NCBI RefSeq assembly: GCF_013410945.1
Contig: NZ_JACCCH010000001.1
Coordinates: forward strand, 1,054,001 to 1,118,000
Origin: Leifsonia sp. AK011
GTDB taxonomy: Bacteria; Actinomycetota; Actinomycetes; Actinomycetales; Microbacteriaceae
Length of the DNA: 64,000 bases
Direction: 5' to 3'
Shown one piece after another: positions 54,001 through 62,310 of the stretch. A program made the position numbers and the translations under genes. The first letter of the stretch is position 1; every line of letters starts with the position of its first letter. The notes beneath the pieces are model-generated. The model was not told the DNA's origin. It saw only the letters and a program-made list of their open reading frames with translations, and did no database searches.

Positions 54001-56016
54001 GGCGTCACGGGCACGACGTTCACGCCCGGTCCGAGCCTCGTCGGTGCTTTCATCACCGCAGAGGTCACGAGCACTCGCGAGAACTACGTCACTGTGAAGA
54101 AGAGCAGTGTTGCCACGGCGGCGGTCGCCGCAGGCGACCTCACGCTGGCTCCGGTGCCCACGGTCTCGGGTACTCCGAAGGTCGGCTTCGAGCTCGAGGC
54201 CACCGTCGGCGACTGGGATTCTGGCACTTCGCTGGCCTACCAGTGGTACGCCGACGGAACCCCGATTGCGGATGCCACGTCCCTCACCTTCGCCCCCGGC
54301 GCGGCTGAGGTCGGCACCGAGATCACCTTCTCGGCCACCGCGACGAAGACGGGGTACGCCACCACGACGAAGACGAGTGAGCCGACGGAGGAGGTCGCCG
54401 CTGGTGACCTGACCGAGACTCCCGTTCCGACGATCTCCGGCACCGCGAAGGTTGGCGTCACGCTGACGGCGGCCTCGGGAACGTGGGACTCGGGAACCGA
54501 CCTCGCCTACCAGTGGTACGCGGACGACGAGGCCATCGACGGCGCGATCGCCGCCGAGTTCACGCCCGGCCCGACGCGTCTGGGTGCAGTCATCACGGTC
54601 GCGGTCACGGGATCGAAGCCCGGGTACACACCCGTCACCAAGACGAGCGAGGCGACGGCAGCCGTCATCGCTGGCACCCTGAACCCGACCCCGGTCCCGA
54701 CCATCCTCGGCACACCGCAGGTGGGAGTGCTGCTCTCGGCGCTCCCGGGAACGTGGGATGCCGACACCACCCTCACGTACCAATGGTTCGCGGGTGACCA
54801 GCCGATCGCCTCTGCGACCTCGGCGGAGTTCACGCCGGGCGCCGCAGAGTACGGGGCCGTTCTGACTGTCTCGGTCACGGGCACCAAGGCGGGGTATGAG
54901 ACGGTCACGAAGACGAGCGAAGGATCCGCGGCGGTCCTCGCCGGCGACCTGACCACGACACCTGTGCCCACGATCACCGGCACCCCGAAGGTCGACGCAC
55001 CGCTGACTGCGGTGCCCGGCACCTGGGACCAGGGGACCGTGCTCACGTACCAGTGGTTCGCGAACGGCCAGCCCGTGGCATCCGCCACAGGCTCGACGTT
55101 CACGCCCGGTGCTGCCCTGGTGGGGTCGACGATCACGGTATCCGTCACCGGCACGAAGACCGGATACACGACGATCACCAAGACGAGTGAGAGCACGGTG
55201 GCTGTAGCGCTGGCGACTCTCGCGCTGACCCCGGCCCCCACCATCACCGGTGTGGTGCGGGTGGGCTCGGAGCTCGTTGCGGTCCCCGGAACGTGGACGT
55301 CCAACACCGCACTGGCCTACCAGTGGTACGCGGGCGCTGACCCCATCGTTGGAGCCACCAAGTCGTCGTACACGCCCACGGCTTCACGACTGGGCGCCAT
55401 CCTCACGGTCACTGTGACGGGAACGAAGGCGGGATACGTCCCGGTCACCAAGCGGAGCGCGGCGACGCGGGAGGTGGCGGCCGGCATCATCACGTCCTCC
55501 ATCCCGACGTTCAGCGGAATCGTCAAGGTGGGTGTCCCCGTCACGGCTGTGCCAGGTGCGTGGGATCCGGGCGCCCAGCTGACGTACCGCTGGTACGCCA
55601 ACGGTATTGCGATCAACGGGGCCACGTCGGCCACGTACACGCCTGACCTTGCGAAGGCGGGGCAGACGCTCAAGGTCACCGTGACGGGGACGCGAGTGGG
55701 CTACACCACGATCACCAAGACGAGTGGCGGCGTGGCCGTCACGCCCGCCTCACTCGTGAGGACGCCCGTACCCACCACGAGCGGCACGTTCAAGGTCGAC
55801 ACCAAAGTCTCCGTTGTTCCCGGCACCTGGGACTCCAACGTCACTTTCACCTACCAGTGGAAGCGGGACGGGGTCTCCATCCCGGGTGCTACCGCGAAGA
55901 CGTACAAGGTGACACCGGCCGACCGCGGGAAGCTGATCACCGTCGTCGTGACGGGAAGTAAGACCGGGTACAGCCCCGTCAGCAAGACCAGCGCAGGAAC
56001 GATCGCCATCCGGTAG
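51040..56016 (+). CDS. Secreted M1 aminopeptidase with eleven C-terminal Ig-like repeats
   Basis: 1658 residues; ATG 51040 with GCAGGAG 9 bases upstream; an open extension to 50932 has no ribosome site. Signal peptide ending near ALA (~45), an M1 N-terminal beta domain, and the catalytic domain with zinc motif HEIMH (394-398) and third ligand Glu in WLNEGPATYAE (~417). The usual exopeptidase GxMEN reads YALETQDRS, so substrate binding may differ. A short Ig-like domain (~548-660) follows, then eleven ~88-residue repeats to the end, each with GTWDSGT-like, LTYQWYA-like and TxTKTS-like blocks. No sorting signal or terminal helix: release or non-covalent wall binding is likely. It begins ~200 bp after the PPOX gene. 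Confidence 0.88.
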   Translation: MHESLPPHAVAPQRSKKTHARSSRIVAAITISALLGAAQIPLATAALADDAPIAGGLSAGDSLFPNQGNTGYDALHYDIDLTVNVAVSSTNNAAATTTFPAATATILAQTTGAPLSSYSFDFQGSTSTLANATLNVNSVTVNGEPATFSRIENTTTNNATTDSHKLIVTPSVPVSGEFTTVVNYSGRPVAHTDTDGSSEGWNATTDGATFVNQPVGAMTAFPNNNTPRDKATYTIKLNIPSKLTTSNQSVSANPGLKDAAAVSNGELVSRTPSEDGTRTTWVWNQAKPMASELSLISIGRYDMYESQIALASGRTIPEWTFIDPAISASNQNTTLTTRAQMKEILDYLESKFGPYPGNSTGLVTDVVPSAINYALETQDRSFFPTSASRGTTIHEIMHQWWGDNVSPVDWNDIWLNEGPATYAENLVAYESVGSSTTTNENSYYSSWNSSNGSGSLWTTPTAGMTQASQLFGQQVYTRGSWTLEALRTAIGSAAFNQVMYEWQHRYGGTSKRTADFIALAEEISGRSLTAFFQPWLYGTTKAPWPAKFNLSLTGPTAPVNPGDTATFTLTSRNTGKVAQTGSIVTVDVTNILDKSVLGTLPAGLVLTDNTLTWTVPSTAVAATSTVSFTAVPNVGTTGATLSATARASTLGSTCVMCAPSIVIGSEPVSPSALPTITGTPTVGQTLTAVTDGWASGTTFAYQWLADGTPIAGATASTYTLDGASAGLTISVSVTGSNGALSPVTTVSAATAAVTRRVQDPAVPTITGTPQFGKRLTAVSTGWEPGTYLTYQWATVSGGVSTNVSSGNGGTGPSFVPAVANQLGTTVTVTVTGNKFGTTAVSKTSVATEAITAGEFVLTPTPSINGTLSALSALGAVPGQWDDGTALTYAWSANGTPIQGATSSTYTPTIAQIGSSITVAVTGTKAGFPTTTRTSAPVTVTEAAQVLQPTPTITGTAKVDNELTLVPGTWDSGSAQTYQWYANDEPLEGVTGTTFTPGPSLVGAFITAEVTSTRENYVTVKKSSVATAAVAAGDLTLAPVPTVSGTPKVGFELEATVGDWDSGTSLAYQWYADGTPIADATSLTFAPGAAEVGTEITFSATATKTGYATTTKTSEPTEEVAAGDLTETPVPTISGTAKVGVTLTAASGTWDSGTDLAYQWYADDEAIDGAIAAEFTPGPTRLGAVITVAVTGSKPGYTPVTKTSEATAAVIAGTLNPTPVPTILGTPQVGVLLSALPGTWDADTTLTYQWFAGDQPIASATSAEFTPGAAEYGAVLTVSVTGTKAGYETVTKTSEGSAAVLAGDLTTTPVPTITGTPKVDAPLTAVPGTWDQGTVLTYQWFANGQPVASATGSTFTPGAALVGSTITVSVTGTKTGYTTITKTSESTVAVALATLALTPAPTITGVVRVGSELVAVPGTWTSNTALAYQWYAGADPIVGATKSSYTPTASRLGAILTVTVTGTKAGYVPVTKRSAATREVAAGIITSSIPTFSGIVKVGVPVTAVPGAWDPGAQLTYRWYANGIAINGATSATYTPDLAKAGQTLKVTVTGTRVGYTTITKTSGGVAVTPASLVRTPVPTTSGTFKVDTKVSVVPGTWDSNVTFTYQWKRDGVSIPGATAKTYKVTPADRGKLITVVVTGSKTGYSPVSKTSAGTIAIR
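53044..56013 (+). repeat. Eleven tandem ~265-bp coding repeats in the aminopeptidase gene
   Basis: Each unit encodes PTITGTPKVG-like, GTWDSGT, YQWYADG, TFTPG and VTGTKAGY blocks, joined by TAAVAAGDL-like links. Units 4-9 are closest to each other; the first three and last two are more diverged, as expected for internal expansion. Confidence 0.8.
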
Positions 56017-56034
56017 CCGTCCCGCCGCGCGCGA

Positions 56035-56069
56035 CGAGCCCCGCCCACCTCACGGTGTGGCGGGGCTCG
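56035..56069 (+). terminator. Intrinsic terminator after the aminopeptidase gene
   Basis: CGAGCCCCGCC and GGCGGGGCTCG pair perfectly around 13 nt and are followed by TTTCG. Confidence 0.8.
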
Positions 56070-56161
56070 TTTCGTCTGCGGGGGTTGCCGTGTCGCCCCG
56101 GCACGGTATTTTCTGGAGGCAAGCAAGTGTGCGAGCCGACATCACGAACAAGGGAGTTCCC

Positions 56162-56572
56162 ATGGCAACCCACCTCAACCCCTACCTCAACTTTCGCGAG
56201 AACACTCGCGAGGCGATGGAGTTCTACCAGACCGTATTCGGCGGAGAGCTCAGCATCATGACCTTCGGGGAGATGCAGATGAGCGAGGATCCGGCGGAGT
56301 TCGAGAAGGTCATGCACTCGCAGCTCGAGACCCCTGCCGGACTCATCCTGCAAGCTGCTGACGTGCCGAACGTCATGGAGTTGAACCCGGGGGACAACGT
56401 TTCGGTCTCCGTCCACGGCGACGACAATGCCGAACTCACCGGCTATTGGGATCGCCTCTCCGACGGCGCGACCATCACCGCGCCCTTCGAGATCGCTCCG
56501 TGGGGTGATCGATTCGGGATGCTCGTCGACAGGTTCGGCATCAACTGGCTGCTGAACGGGGTCCCAGACTAG
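56162..56572 (+). CDS. PhnB-like VOC-family protein
   Basis: 136 residues; ATG with AAGGGAG upstream. THLNPYLNFRENTREAMEFY start and WGDRFGMLVDRFGINWLLN end are typical for the PhnB/YjdN group (also called 3-demethylubiquinone-9 methyltransferase domain). Fold is glyoxalase-like; enzymatic role unknown. Single gene. Confidence 0.9.
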   Translation: MATHLNPYLNFRENTREAMEFYQTVFGGELSIMTFGEMQMSEDPAEFEKVMHSQLETPAGLILQAADVPNVMELNPGDNVSVSVHGDDNAELTGYWDRLSDGATITAPFEIAPWGDRFGMLVDRFGINWLLNGVPD

Positions 56573-56618
56573 GGGCGGAGTGATCCTGAAGTGCCAGACT
56601 GGCTCTCGACGATTGCGG

Positions 56619-56647
56619 ATACGTCACATGTATGATCTACTACGTAT
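56619..56647 (+). promoter_or_regulatory. Candidate GntR operator before the sugar ABC operon
   Basis: ATACGTCACATGTATGATC (56619-56637) matches 16 of 19 bases of a site at 62287-62305 in front of the dehydratase gene. A wider dyad ATACGT / ACGTAT (56619-56624, 56642-56647) encloses a TATGAT -10-like element. Best candidate regulator is the FCD-type GntR protein at 60274. Confidence 0.6.
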
Positions 56648-56703
56648 ACCGCCGCAACCGGCGGGCTTGTCGTCAACGACGTCGACCCAGAAAGGCACGC
56701 GAC

Positions 56704-58062
56704 ATGTCATCACAGCATCGCCGACCGTTCATTCGATCCCGCCGCATTCTCGCCGCCACCGCTGCTGTAGCGGTCGCTGGTCTGCTTGCCGCGTGCTCGG
56801 GCGGTTCCTCCGAAGTAAATTCCGACTACGGCTTCGCCACCGCGGAGCAGGTTGCGGACAGCCCCATCACCATCTGGGCGGATGCCACGCGCCAGCCAGC
56901 CGTCGAGGCCTTCCAGGCCGCGCATCCCGAGATCGAGGTCAACCTCGTTGTCGACGACGGCTCCGCCAGCGGCTCGGCGACCTTCCAGACCAAGATCGCC
57001 CTCGCCGACCAGGCGGGCGAGGGATGGCCGGACGTCGTGTTCTCCACGCAGAACAACGACGCCTCGTGGGCATCCAAGGAAGCCAATGGTGTCCAGGCCT
57101 TCGCAGCTCCGCTCAACAAGGGCTACTTCGACGAGGACTTCCTCGATGGCTTCACCCCCGGTGCCCTCGACCCGCTGACCGTTGACGGCACCGTCTACGG
57201 TCTGCGCAACGACCTGGCCCCGGTCCTCTACTGGTACAACCAGGAGCTCATGGACCAGTTCGGCTACGAGGTTCCGACCACGTGGGAGGAGTACGAGGCG
57301 CTCGGCGAGAAGCTCTCCACGGAACACCCCGGCTACTTCCTCGGTTCCGTCGGTGACAGCTTCGTCGGTCCGTACGTCTACTACTGGGCGGGCGCTGCCC
57401 CGATCTTCACGGTCGACGGCAACACCTTCAGCTCGGATGTCAACGCACCCAACTCGGTGCGTGTGACCGACATGCTCGACACGATGGTCGCCAACGGCAG
57501 CCTCATCCAGGACAGCGTCTTCAGCGCCGAGTTCGTGGCCCAGTCCGACAAGCTCGTCGGAATCCCCGGTCCGGCCTGGTACGCGGGTGCGCTCTTCCAG
57601 AACCCCGACAGCATCAACGCCGCCGAGGGCCAGTGGGGCTCGGCAGAGCCGCTGTTCTGGGACGGTGACGAGAAGGTCACCGGCAACGTCGGTGGTGGAA
57701 CCTGGTTCGCCTCCAGCCACTCGCAGAACCTCGAGGCGGTCAAGACGTTCCTCGAGTACATCGTGAGCGACCCGGAGACCGCCGGTACCGGTGGACTCCC
57801 CGCGTACCAGGAAGCTGCAGACACGTGGGTCGCCGACCAGGCGTCCAGCGGATTCTTCGCCGGCGATTTCGAGACAGCGATCGGCACCGCGGCATCGAGC
57901 GTGTGGAGTGGCTGGGGCTTCCCCAACTTCAGTGCTGAGACCTCGTACTCCAAGGTGGTCATCCCGGCCCTCGCTGCCGGACAGACGATCGCGGATGTCG
58001 CGGATGCGTGGCAGACCGAGATGGAGAACGAAGCCCAGGTCGTCGGCTACACCATCCAGTAA
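56704..58062 (+). CDS. Sugar ABC transporter substrate-binding lipoprotein
   Basis: 452 residues from ATG 56704. Lipoprotein signal with lipobox (GLLAAC), then an extracellular solute-binding family 1 fold: SPITIWADATRQPAVEAF, a middle YGLRNDLAPVLYWYNQELM and TTWEEYEALGEKL. Two permease genes follow; no ATPase gene is present, so the system probably uses a shared MsiK-type ATPase elsewhere. Substrate likely a sugar or sugar acid by neighbours. Confidence 0.92.
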   Translation: MSSQHRRPFIRSRRILAATAAVAVAGLLAACSGGSSEVNSDYGFATAEQVADSPITIWADATRQPAVEAFQAAHPEIEVNLVVDDGSASGSATFQTKIALADQAGEGWPDVVFSTQNNDASWASKEANGVQAFAAPLNKGYFDEDFLDGFTPGALDPLTVDGTVYGLRNDLAPVLYWYNQELMDQFGYEVPTTWEEYEALGEKLSTEHPGYFLGSVGDSFVGPYVYYWAGAAPIFTVDGNTFSSDVNAPNSVRVTDMLDTMVANGSLIQDSVFSAEFVAQSDKLVGIPGPAWYAGALFQNPDSINAAEGQWGSAEPLFWDGDEKVTGNVGGGTWFASSHSQNLEAVKTFLEYIVSDPETAGTGGLPAYQEAADTWVADQASSGFFAGDFETAIGTAASSVWSGWGFPNFSAETSYSKVVIPALAAGQTIADVADAWQTEMENEAQVVGYTIQ

Positions 58063-58095
58063 CACTCCCTACTCGAAACTGATTACACAACTCAC

Positions 58096-59040
58096 ATGAG
58101 CACAAACACCCAGCTGGCTGCCGATCCGGAGACGGGTCGGCAGCCAGCCGGCGTTCGCCACGAGCGCGCCGGCAGCGTCACCCGAACGCAGGCCACCATC
58201 GGTCGTGTCTTCGTGAGTGGCTACACCCTTTTCCTCGTCGTCTTCGGGATCCTCCCCGCCCTGTACGCGATCTTCCTGGCCTTCACCAAGCAGAACGCCT
58301 TTGTCGGGTTCGACAACTTCGTCAGGATCTTCAGCGACTACCGCTTCTGGCCCGCCGTAGGCCACGTTGGCCTGTACGTGGTGGTCTGGCTCATCGGATT
58401 GCTGTTCTTCGTCGTGCTTCTCGCACTGATCGTCCATGCGATCCGAGTGCGCTGGTTGTCCAACACGGCTCGCTTCATCTACTACATCCCGGGAGCGCTG
58501 TCCGGTGCCGCGAGCGTCATGCTCTGGCTGTTCGTGCTCGACCCGACCGTGAGTCCCGTCTCCTTCATCCTCGAAGCGCTCGGCAACAAGACACTCGTCG
58601 ACACGGTGCAACTCGACCAGCTTCCTGTTGTGCTCGCGATCATCGCCTTCTGGACCGGTGCCGGCGGATGGATCGTCATCATGTACGGCGCCCTGAACAA
58701 CATCAGTACGGATGTCATGGAGGCCGCGCGCATCGACGGCGCTGGACCCGTATCGACGGCGTGGTACATCCAGATTCCCCTGCTCCGCAAGTGGATCGCC
58801 TACATGGCCATTCTGTCTCTTGCGGCGGGAACGCAGCTTTTCGTGGAACCCCGCGTGCTCTCCCAGGCCACGCGCGGCGTCGTTCCGCAGGACTACTCGC
58901 TCAACCAGCTCGCGTTCCTCTACGCGTTCAAGCAGAACGACTTCAACGGGTCCGCGGCGATCTCGCTCGTGCTGCTCGTCGTCGCCCTTGGTCTGTCCAT
59001 CTTCTTCGTCTTCCGTGGAGGTCTCTTTGAGCGCGACTAG
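58096..59040 (+). CDS. Sugar ABC transporter permease, MalF type
   Basis: 314 residues, six transmembrane helices, and the EAA loop (EAARIDGAGPVSTAWYIQIP) that contacts the ATPase. An N-terminal cytoplasmic extension (~35 residues) precedes helix 1. Its 3' end overlaps the next permease by 14 bp. Confidence 0.93.
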   Translation: MSTNTQLAADPETGRQPAGVRHERAGSVTRTQATIGRVFVSGYTLFLVVFGILPALYAIFLAFTKQNAFVGFDNFVRIFSDYRFWPAVGHVGLYVVVWLIGLLFFVVLLALIVHAIRVRWLSNTARFIYYIPGALSGAASVMLWLFVLDPTVSPVSFILEALGNKTLVDTVQLDQLPVVLAIIAFWTGAGGWIVIMYGALNNISTDVMEAARIDGAGPVSTAWYIQIPLLRKWIAYMAILSLAAGTQLFVEPRVLSQATRGVVPQDYSLNQLAFLYAFKQNDFNGSAAISLVLLVVALGLSIFFVFRGGLFERD

Positions 59041-59917
59041 TCCTGCCGGCACCGCCCTGAAATGGACGGGCCGCGGAGTTGCAGGGATCATCGTTGTCGG
59101 GTTCGTGCTGTTCTTCGTCACGCCCATCCTCTGGATCCTCCTCGCACCCACGAAGAATGCACGCCAGCTGCTCCTCGACGCACCGTTCTCGGTCGGCGGG
59201 TTCGAGCAGTTCGCGGCCAACTGGGAGAGCCTGACGAGCTTCCAGAACGGCCTGATCTGGGTCTGGCTCGGCAATGCGGCGTTCTACTCGCTCGCGGCCC
59301 TCGTGATCACCCTGGTGATCAGCATCCCTGCGGGCTACGCGCTCGCACTCACCGAGTTCAAGGGTCGACAGCTTCTGTTGGCCATCACGCTCATCGTGAT
59401 GCTCATCCCGAACACGGCGCTGGTGCTTCCGATCTTCCTGGAGTTGAGCGCCGTGAAGCTCGTGGGTTCACCGCTGTCGGTGATCCTTCCCTTCTCGTTC
59501 TTCCCGTTCGGTGTCTACCTCACCTACATCTACTTCTCGACCACGGTGTCACGTGACCTGCTGAACGCAGCACGCATCGACGGGGCGGGGGAATTCAGGG
59601 TGTTCGCGCAGGTCGCAATGCCCCTGGCTACCCCGGTCATCGCTCTTGTCGGCTTCTTCAGCTTCGTGGGCAACTGGAACAACTACTTCCTGCCGTACGT
59701 CATGGTGCCGGGTCGTAAGGCGCCCATCCAGGTGGGAATCGCGGAGCTGCTGTCGAACGTGCCCCAGTTCAATCCCACGAACGCGTCCTCCACGACGATC
59801 GACCTGCCCACCCTGGCGCTCGCCACGCTGTTCGCAGTAGCTCCCGTGCTGTTGATCTTCCTCTTCTCGCAGCGGTTCCTGGTCTCGGGAATGACTGCAG
59901 GAGGTACGAAGGAATGA
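59027..59917 (+). CDS. Sugar ABC transporter permease, MalG type
   Basis: 296 residues from TTG 59027, with GGAGGTC 5 bases upstream. Six transmembrane helices and the EAA loop (LNAARIDGAGEFRVFAQVAM). Pairs with the upstream permease. The stop overlaps the mutarotase ATG by 4 bp. Confidence 0.92.
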   Translation: MSATSPAGTALKWTGRGVAGIIVVGFVLFFVTPILWILLAPTKNARQLLLDAPFSVGGFEQFAANWESLTSFQNGLIWVWLGNAAFYSLAALVITLVISIPAGYALALTEFKGRQLLLAITLIVMLIPNTALVLPIFLELSAVKLVGSPLSVILPFSFFPFGVYLTYIYFSTTVSRDLLNAARIDGAGEFRVFAQVAMPLATPVIALVGFFSFVGNWNNYFLPYVMVPGRKAPIQVGIAELLSNVPQFNPTNASSTTIDLPTLALATLFAVAPVLLIFLFSQRFLVSGMTAGGTKE

Positions 59918-60243
59918 CTCGCAGGTTCGGAATGGTGTGCCGTGTGCGCCCGGAGAAGCGCGCAGAGTACCTCGAGCTGCACTCGGCTGTGTGGCCCGGG
60001 GTCGAGGCGATGATCACGGAATGCGGCATCCGCAACTTCACGATCTTCATCCGTGGAGACGTCCTCTTCGGCTACTACGAGTACGTGGGCGACGACTACG
60101 AGGCAGACCAGGCCAGGATGGCCAGGGATCCCGAGACCGTTCGCTGGTGGTCCTACACAGACCCGTGCCAGATCGGTTTCGATGAGGATGCCCCGGAGGG
60201 CACTCGTTGGCAGGAGCTCGACGAGGCCTGGCACCTCGACTGA
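59914..60243 (+). CDS. L-rhamnose/fucose mutarotase family protein (RhaM-like)
   Basis: 109 residues, the family length. FGMVCRVRPEKRAEYLELH, AVWPGVEAMITECGIRNFTI and FGYYEYVGDDYEAD match RhaM/FucU-type mutarotases, which interconvert anomers of deoxy sugars using His residues. It suggests the transported substrate is L-rhamnose or a similar sugar, but the downstream genes are sugar-acid genes. Confidence 0.88.
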   Translation: MTRRFGMVCRVRPEKRAEYLELHSAVWPGVEAMITECGIRNFTIFIRGDVLFGYYEYVGDDYEADQARMARDPETVRWWSYTDPCQIGFDEDAPEGTRWQELDEAWHLD

Positions 60244-60273
60244 GGCGCGCCCTGCTCTCGAGCGGACCTCCGG

Positions 60274-61044
60274 CTAGTGACCCGCGTGGTCCTGCGGCCG
60301 ACGGCGAGCCCAGGCGTTCGCGATGTGGTCGTGCATGGCGTTCGCGGCGGCATCGGCGTCGCCGCGCGTGATCGCGTCGAGCACCGAGCGATGCTCCTCG
60401 AGGGTCACCGCCATCGCGTCGGCACCGTGGTGGCCCGTGAAGCGGCTGCTCTCCCGCGCCCGGGCGAAGAGGATGCGCGTGATGTTGGCGGCCAGGCGGA
60501 TGCCCGACTGCTCCATGATCGCGTAGTGGAAGGCGGCGTCGGCGTCGTTGTACGAGTCGAAGTCGCCGAGGTGACGCTCGGTCTGCTCGAAGAGCGTGCG
60601 GAGTTCCTCGGAGAACTCAGGATTCTGGCGGCGAGCCGCCTCAGCGGCCATCGACGCCTCAAGGCTCGCGCGAACAATGGTGAGCTCGTCGAGCACACCG
60701 AGGGTGTCATCGTGATCGACGAGCGCCGAGAGCACCACGGGGTCGAGCACGTTCCATGCGCTCGGCGGGTTGACGGTCGTGCCACGCCCCTGGGCGACCA
60801 CGACGAGACCCTTCTCCTCCACGCGTTTGACGGACTCACGGATGACCGTGCGACTCACCCCGAAGCGCTGGCTGAGCGTGCCTTCCGGCGGCAGCACATC
60901 GCCCGGCTGGAGCTCGCCCGTGACGATCGCGGCAACCAGATCAACGACGACCGCGACACCCAAGCGAGCTGGGGGCATGCGGGTCTGAGGGCCTGCCAGC
61001 ACCGACCGCTTCAGCGGTGCGGGATCGGAAGCGTGCTCACTCAT
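60274..61044 (-). CDS. GntR/FadR-family regulator with FCD domain
   Basis: 256 residues. Winged helix at ~30-95 (AAIVTGELQPGDVLPPEGTL, FGVSRTVIRESVKRVEEKGL), then a helical FCD domain with metal-type ligands Asp/His (NDADAAFHYAIM, EEHRSVLDAI, DAAANAMHDHI). Sugar-acid-sensing FCD regulators act as repressors. It sits between the transporter operon and the catabolic genes. Confidence 0.93.
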   Translation of the reverse strand: MSEHASDPAPLKRSVLAGPQTRMPPARLGVAVVVDLVAAIVTGELQPGDVLPPEGTLSQRFGVSRTVIRESVKRVEEKGLVVVAQGRGTTVNPPSAWNVLDPVVLSALVDHDDTLGVLDELTIVRASLEASMAAEAARRQNPEFSEELRTLFEQTERHLGDFDSYNDADAAFHYAIMEQSGIRLAANITRILFARARESSRFTGHHGADAMAVTLEEHRSVLDAITRGDADAAANAMHDHIANAWARRRPQDHAGH

Positions 61045-61070
61045 GCGTCTCAGTGTAGAGCCGGAACGGC

Positions 61071-62237
61071 TCAGGCCCTGGGAAGCGACGGGGGCTCTGC
61101 AACGAGTTGGAGACCTGCGCGATCCGGACGCACGTGGGGGCCTTCGTTGATGAGCCAGCTCGCGTCGGCATCGCCGCGGCGGGCGATGGCCTCCTCGTCG
61201 ACGGAGACGCCCACGCCGGGAGCATCCCCGAGCACGATGCCGCCGTCCGCGTACTCGACGTCGATGGCGGTGCCGAACGGAGCACCCAGATCCTGCACCT
61301 CGGCGGACAGATGGTTGGGAATGGCTGCGGCCGCATGGGCGACGGCGGGGTTGGCGGTGAGGCCAACGGGGCTCATCGGCAGGTCGCGACTGTTCGCCGC
61401 GTGCGCGACACGGATGAAGTGGGTGATGCCCCAGACGCTTCCGGCCTGCACGACGTCGACTGCGCCGGCGTCGAACAGCGGCGTGTACTGCTCGAGCCCG
61501 GTGAGATTCTCGCCCGTCGCGACGCCAGCGCGGATCGAGCGGGTGAGGCGCGCGTGGCCCGCGGCATCCCAGCGACGCAGCGGCTCCTCGATCCACGTCA
61601 GGTCGTGTACGGCCTCGACCGCGGCGATGTGGCGCACGGCCTGCTTGAGGTTCCAGGATTCGTTGGCGTCGAGCATGAGCGCCGGGTGCGGTGTATTGCG
61701 TCGCAGGGAATCGGAGATGATACCGAGGCGACGGATGTCGTCGTCGACGCTGCGACCGCCCTTGAGCTTGCCGGAACTGAATCCGCGCTCGGCCATGGTC
61801 GTGTAGAAGGCAGCGAGCTGGGTGTCATCGAGGGCGATGTCGAGCCCCGATGCGTACCCGGCAACAAAACGGTCTGCGCTGCCCAGGAGGCGCCACAGGG
61901 GCTCGCCGGCGAGTTTCGCCTTGATGTCCCACAGGGCCATGTCGAACGTGCCGATGCCGGCGAAGGTCGCGCCAGCATGGCCGGCCTTGAACACGCGGGC
62001 GAGCATCCTGTCGTACAGGGTCGCCACGGCACGCGGGTCCTGGCCCTCGAGGGCGGGGAACAGCTGCTCGAGGTCCTGGTGGGAGCCGAGGCCGACGCCG
62101 GTGACGCCCTCGTCGGTGTCGAGCAGGACGATAGCGACCTCGGTGATTCCCGAGCTGACGAAGCCGTTCACGTCACCAACCGGCCGACCCCAGTCTCGGA
62201 AAGTCCGGAGAGCGCGGTATCCAGTTATCTTCATCAT
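61071..62237 (-). CDS. Enolase-superfamily sugar-acid dehydratase
   Basis: 388 residues; alternative start ATG 62234. Mandelate racemase/muconate lactonizing fold: base region SSGKLKGG, metal ligands Asp in LMLDANES, Glu in LTWIEEPL and Glu in VATGENLTG. These enzymes dehydrate aldonic acids to 2-keto-3-deoxy acids. With KDG kinase and KDPG aldolase downstream in the pathway, a galactonate, gluconate, rhamnonate or fuconate-type substrate is likely; I cannot choose. Confidence 0.9.
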   Translation of the reverse strand: MMKITGYRALRTFRDWGRPVGDVNGFVSSGITEVAIVLLDTDEGVTGVGLGSHQDLEQLFPALEGQDPRAVATLYDRMLARVFKAGHAGATFAGIGTFDMALWDIKAKLAGEPLWRLLGSADRFVAGYASGLDIALDDTQLAAFYTTMAERGFSSGKLKGGRSVDDDIRRLGIISDSLRRNTPHPALMLDANESWNLKQAVRHIAAVEAVHDLTWIEEPLRRWDAAGHARLTRSIRAGVATGENLTGLEQYTPLFDAGAVDVVQAGSVWGITHFIRVAHAANSRDLPMSPVGLTANPAVAHAAAAIPNHLSAEVQDLGAPFGTAIDVEYADGGIVLGDAPGVGVSVDEEAIARRGDADASWLINEGPHVRPDRAGLQLVAEPPSLPRA

Positions 62238-62286
62238 CGCCCTTGACGGTCTCGGAGAACACGACGATCAGTCGTGCTCAAACAGC

Positions 62287-62305
62287 ATACATCACACGTA
62301 GGATC
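62287..62305. promoter_or_regulatory. Second copy of the shared operator-like site
   Basis: ATACATCACACGTAGGATC, 16/19 identical to 56619-56637, lies 50 bp before the dehydratase start and would cover its promoter on the minus strand. Confidence 0.6.
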
Positions 62306-62310
62306 AATCC

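Noticed and set aside
53260-54783. 507-codon minus-strand frame in the repeat part of the aminopeptidase gene
   Set aside because: Antisense mirror of a tandem repeat; content follows the repeat period.
53044-56013. Regular repeats that could suggest a CRISPR array
   Set aside because: Units are ~265 bp, in frame and encode protein modules; no short repeat-spacer pattern exists anywhere in the window.
56710-58065. 451-codon minus-strand frame opposite the substrate-binding protein
   Set aside because: No signal peptide or motif; the plus-strand lipoprotein explains the codon bias. The frames at 58069-59274 and 60277-61806 are rejected for the same reason.
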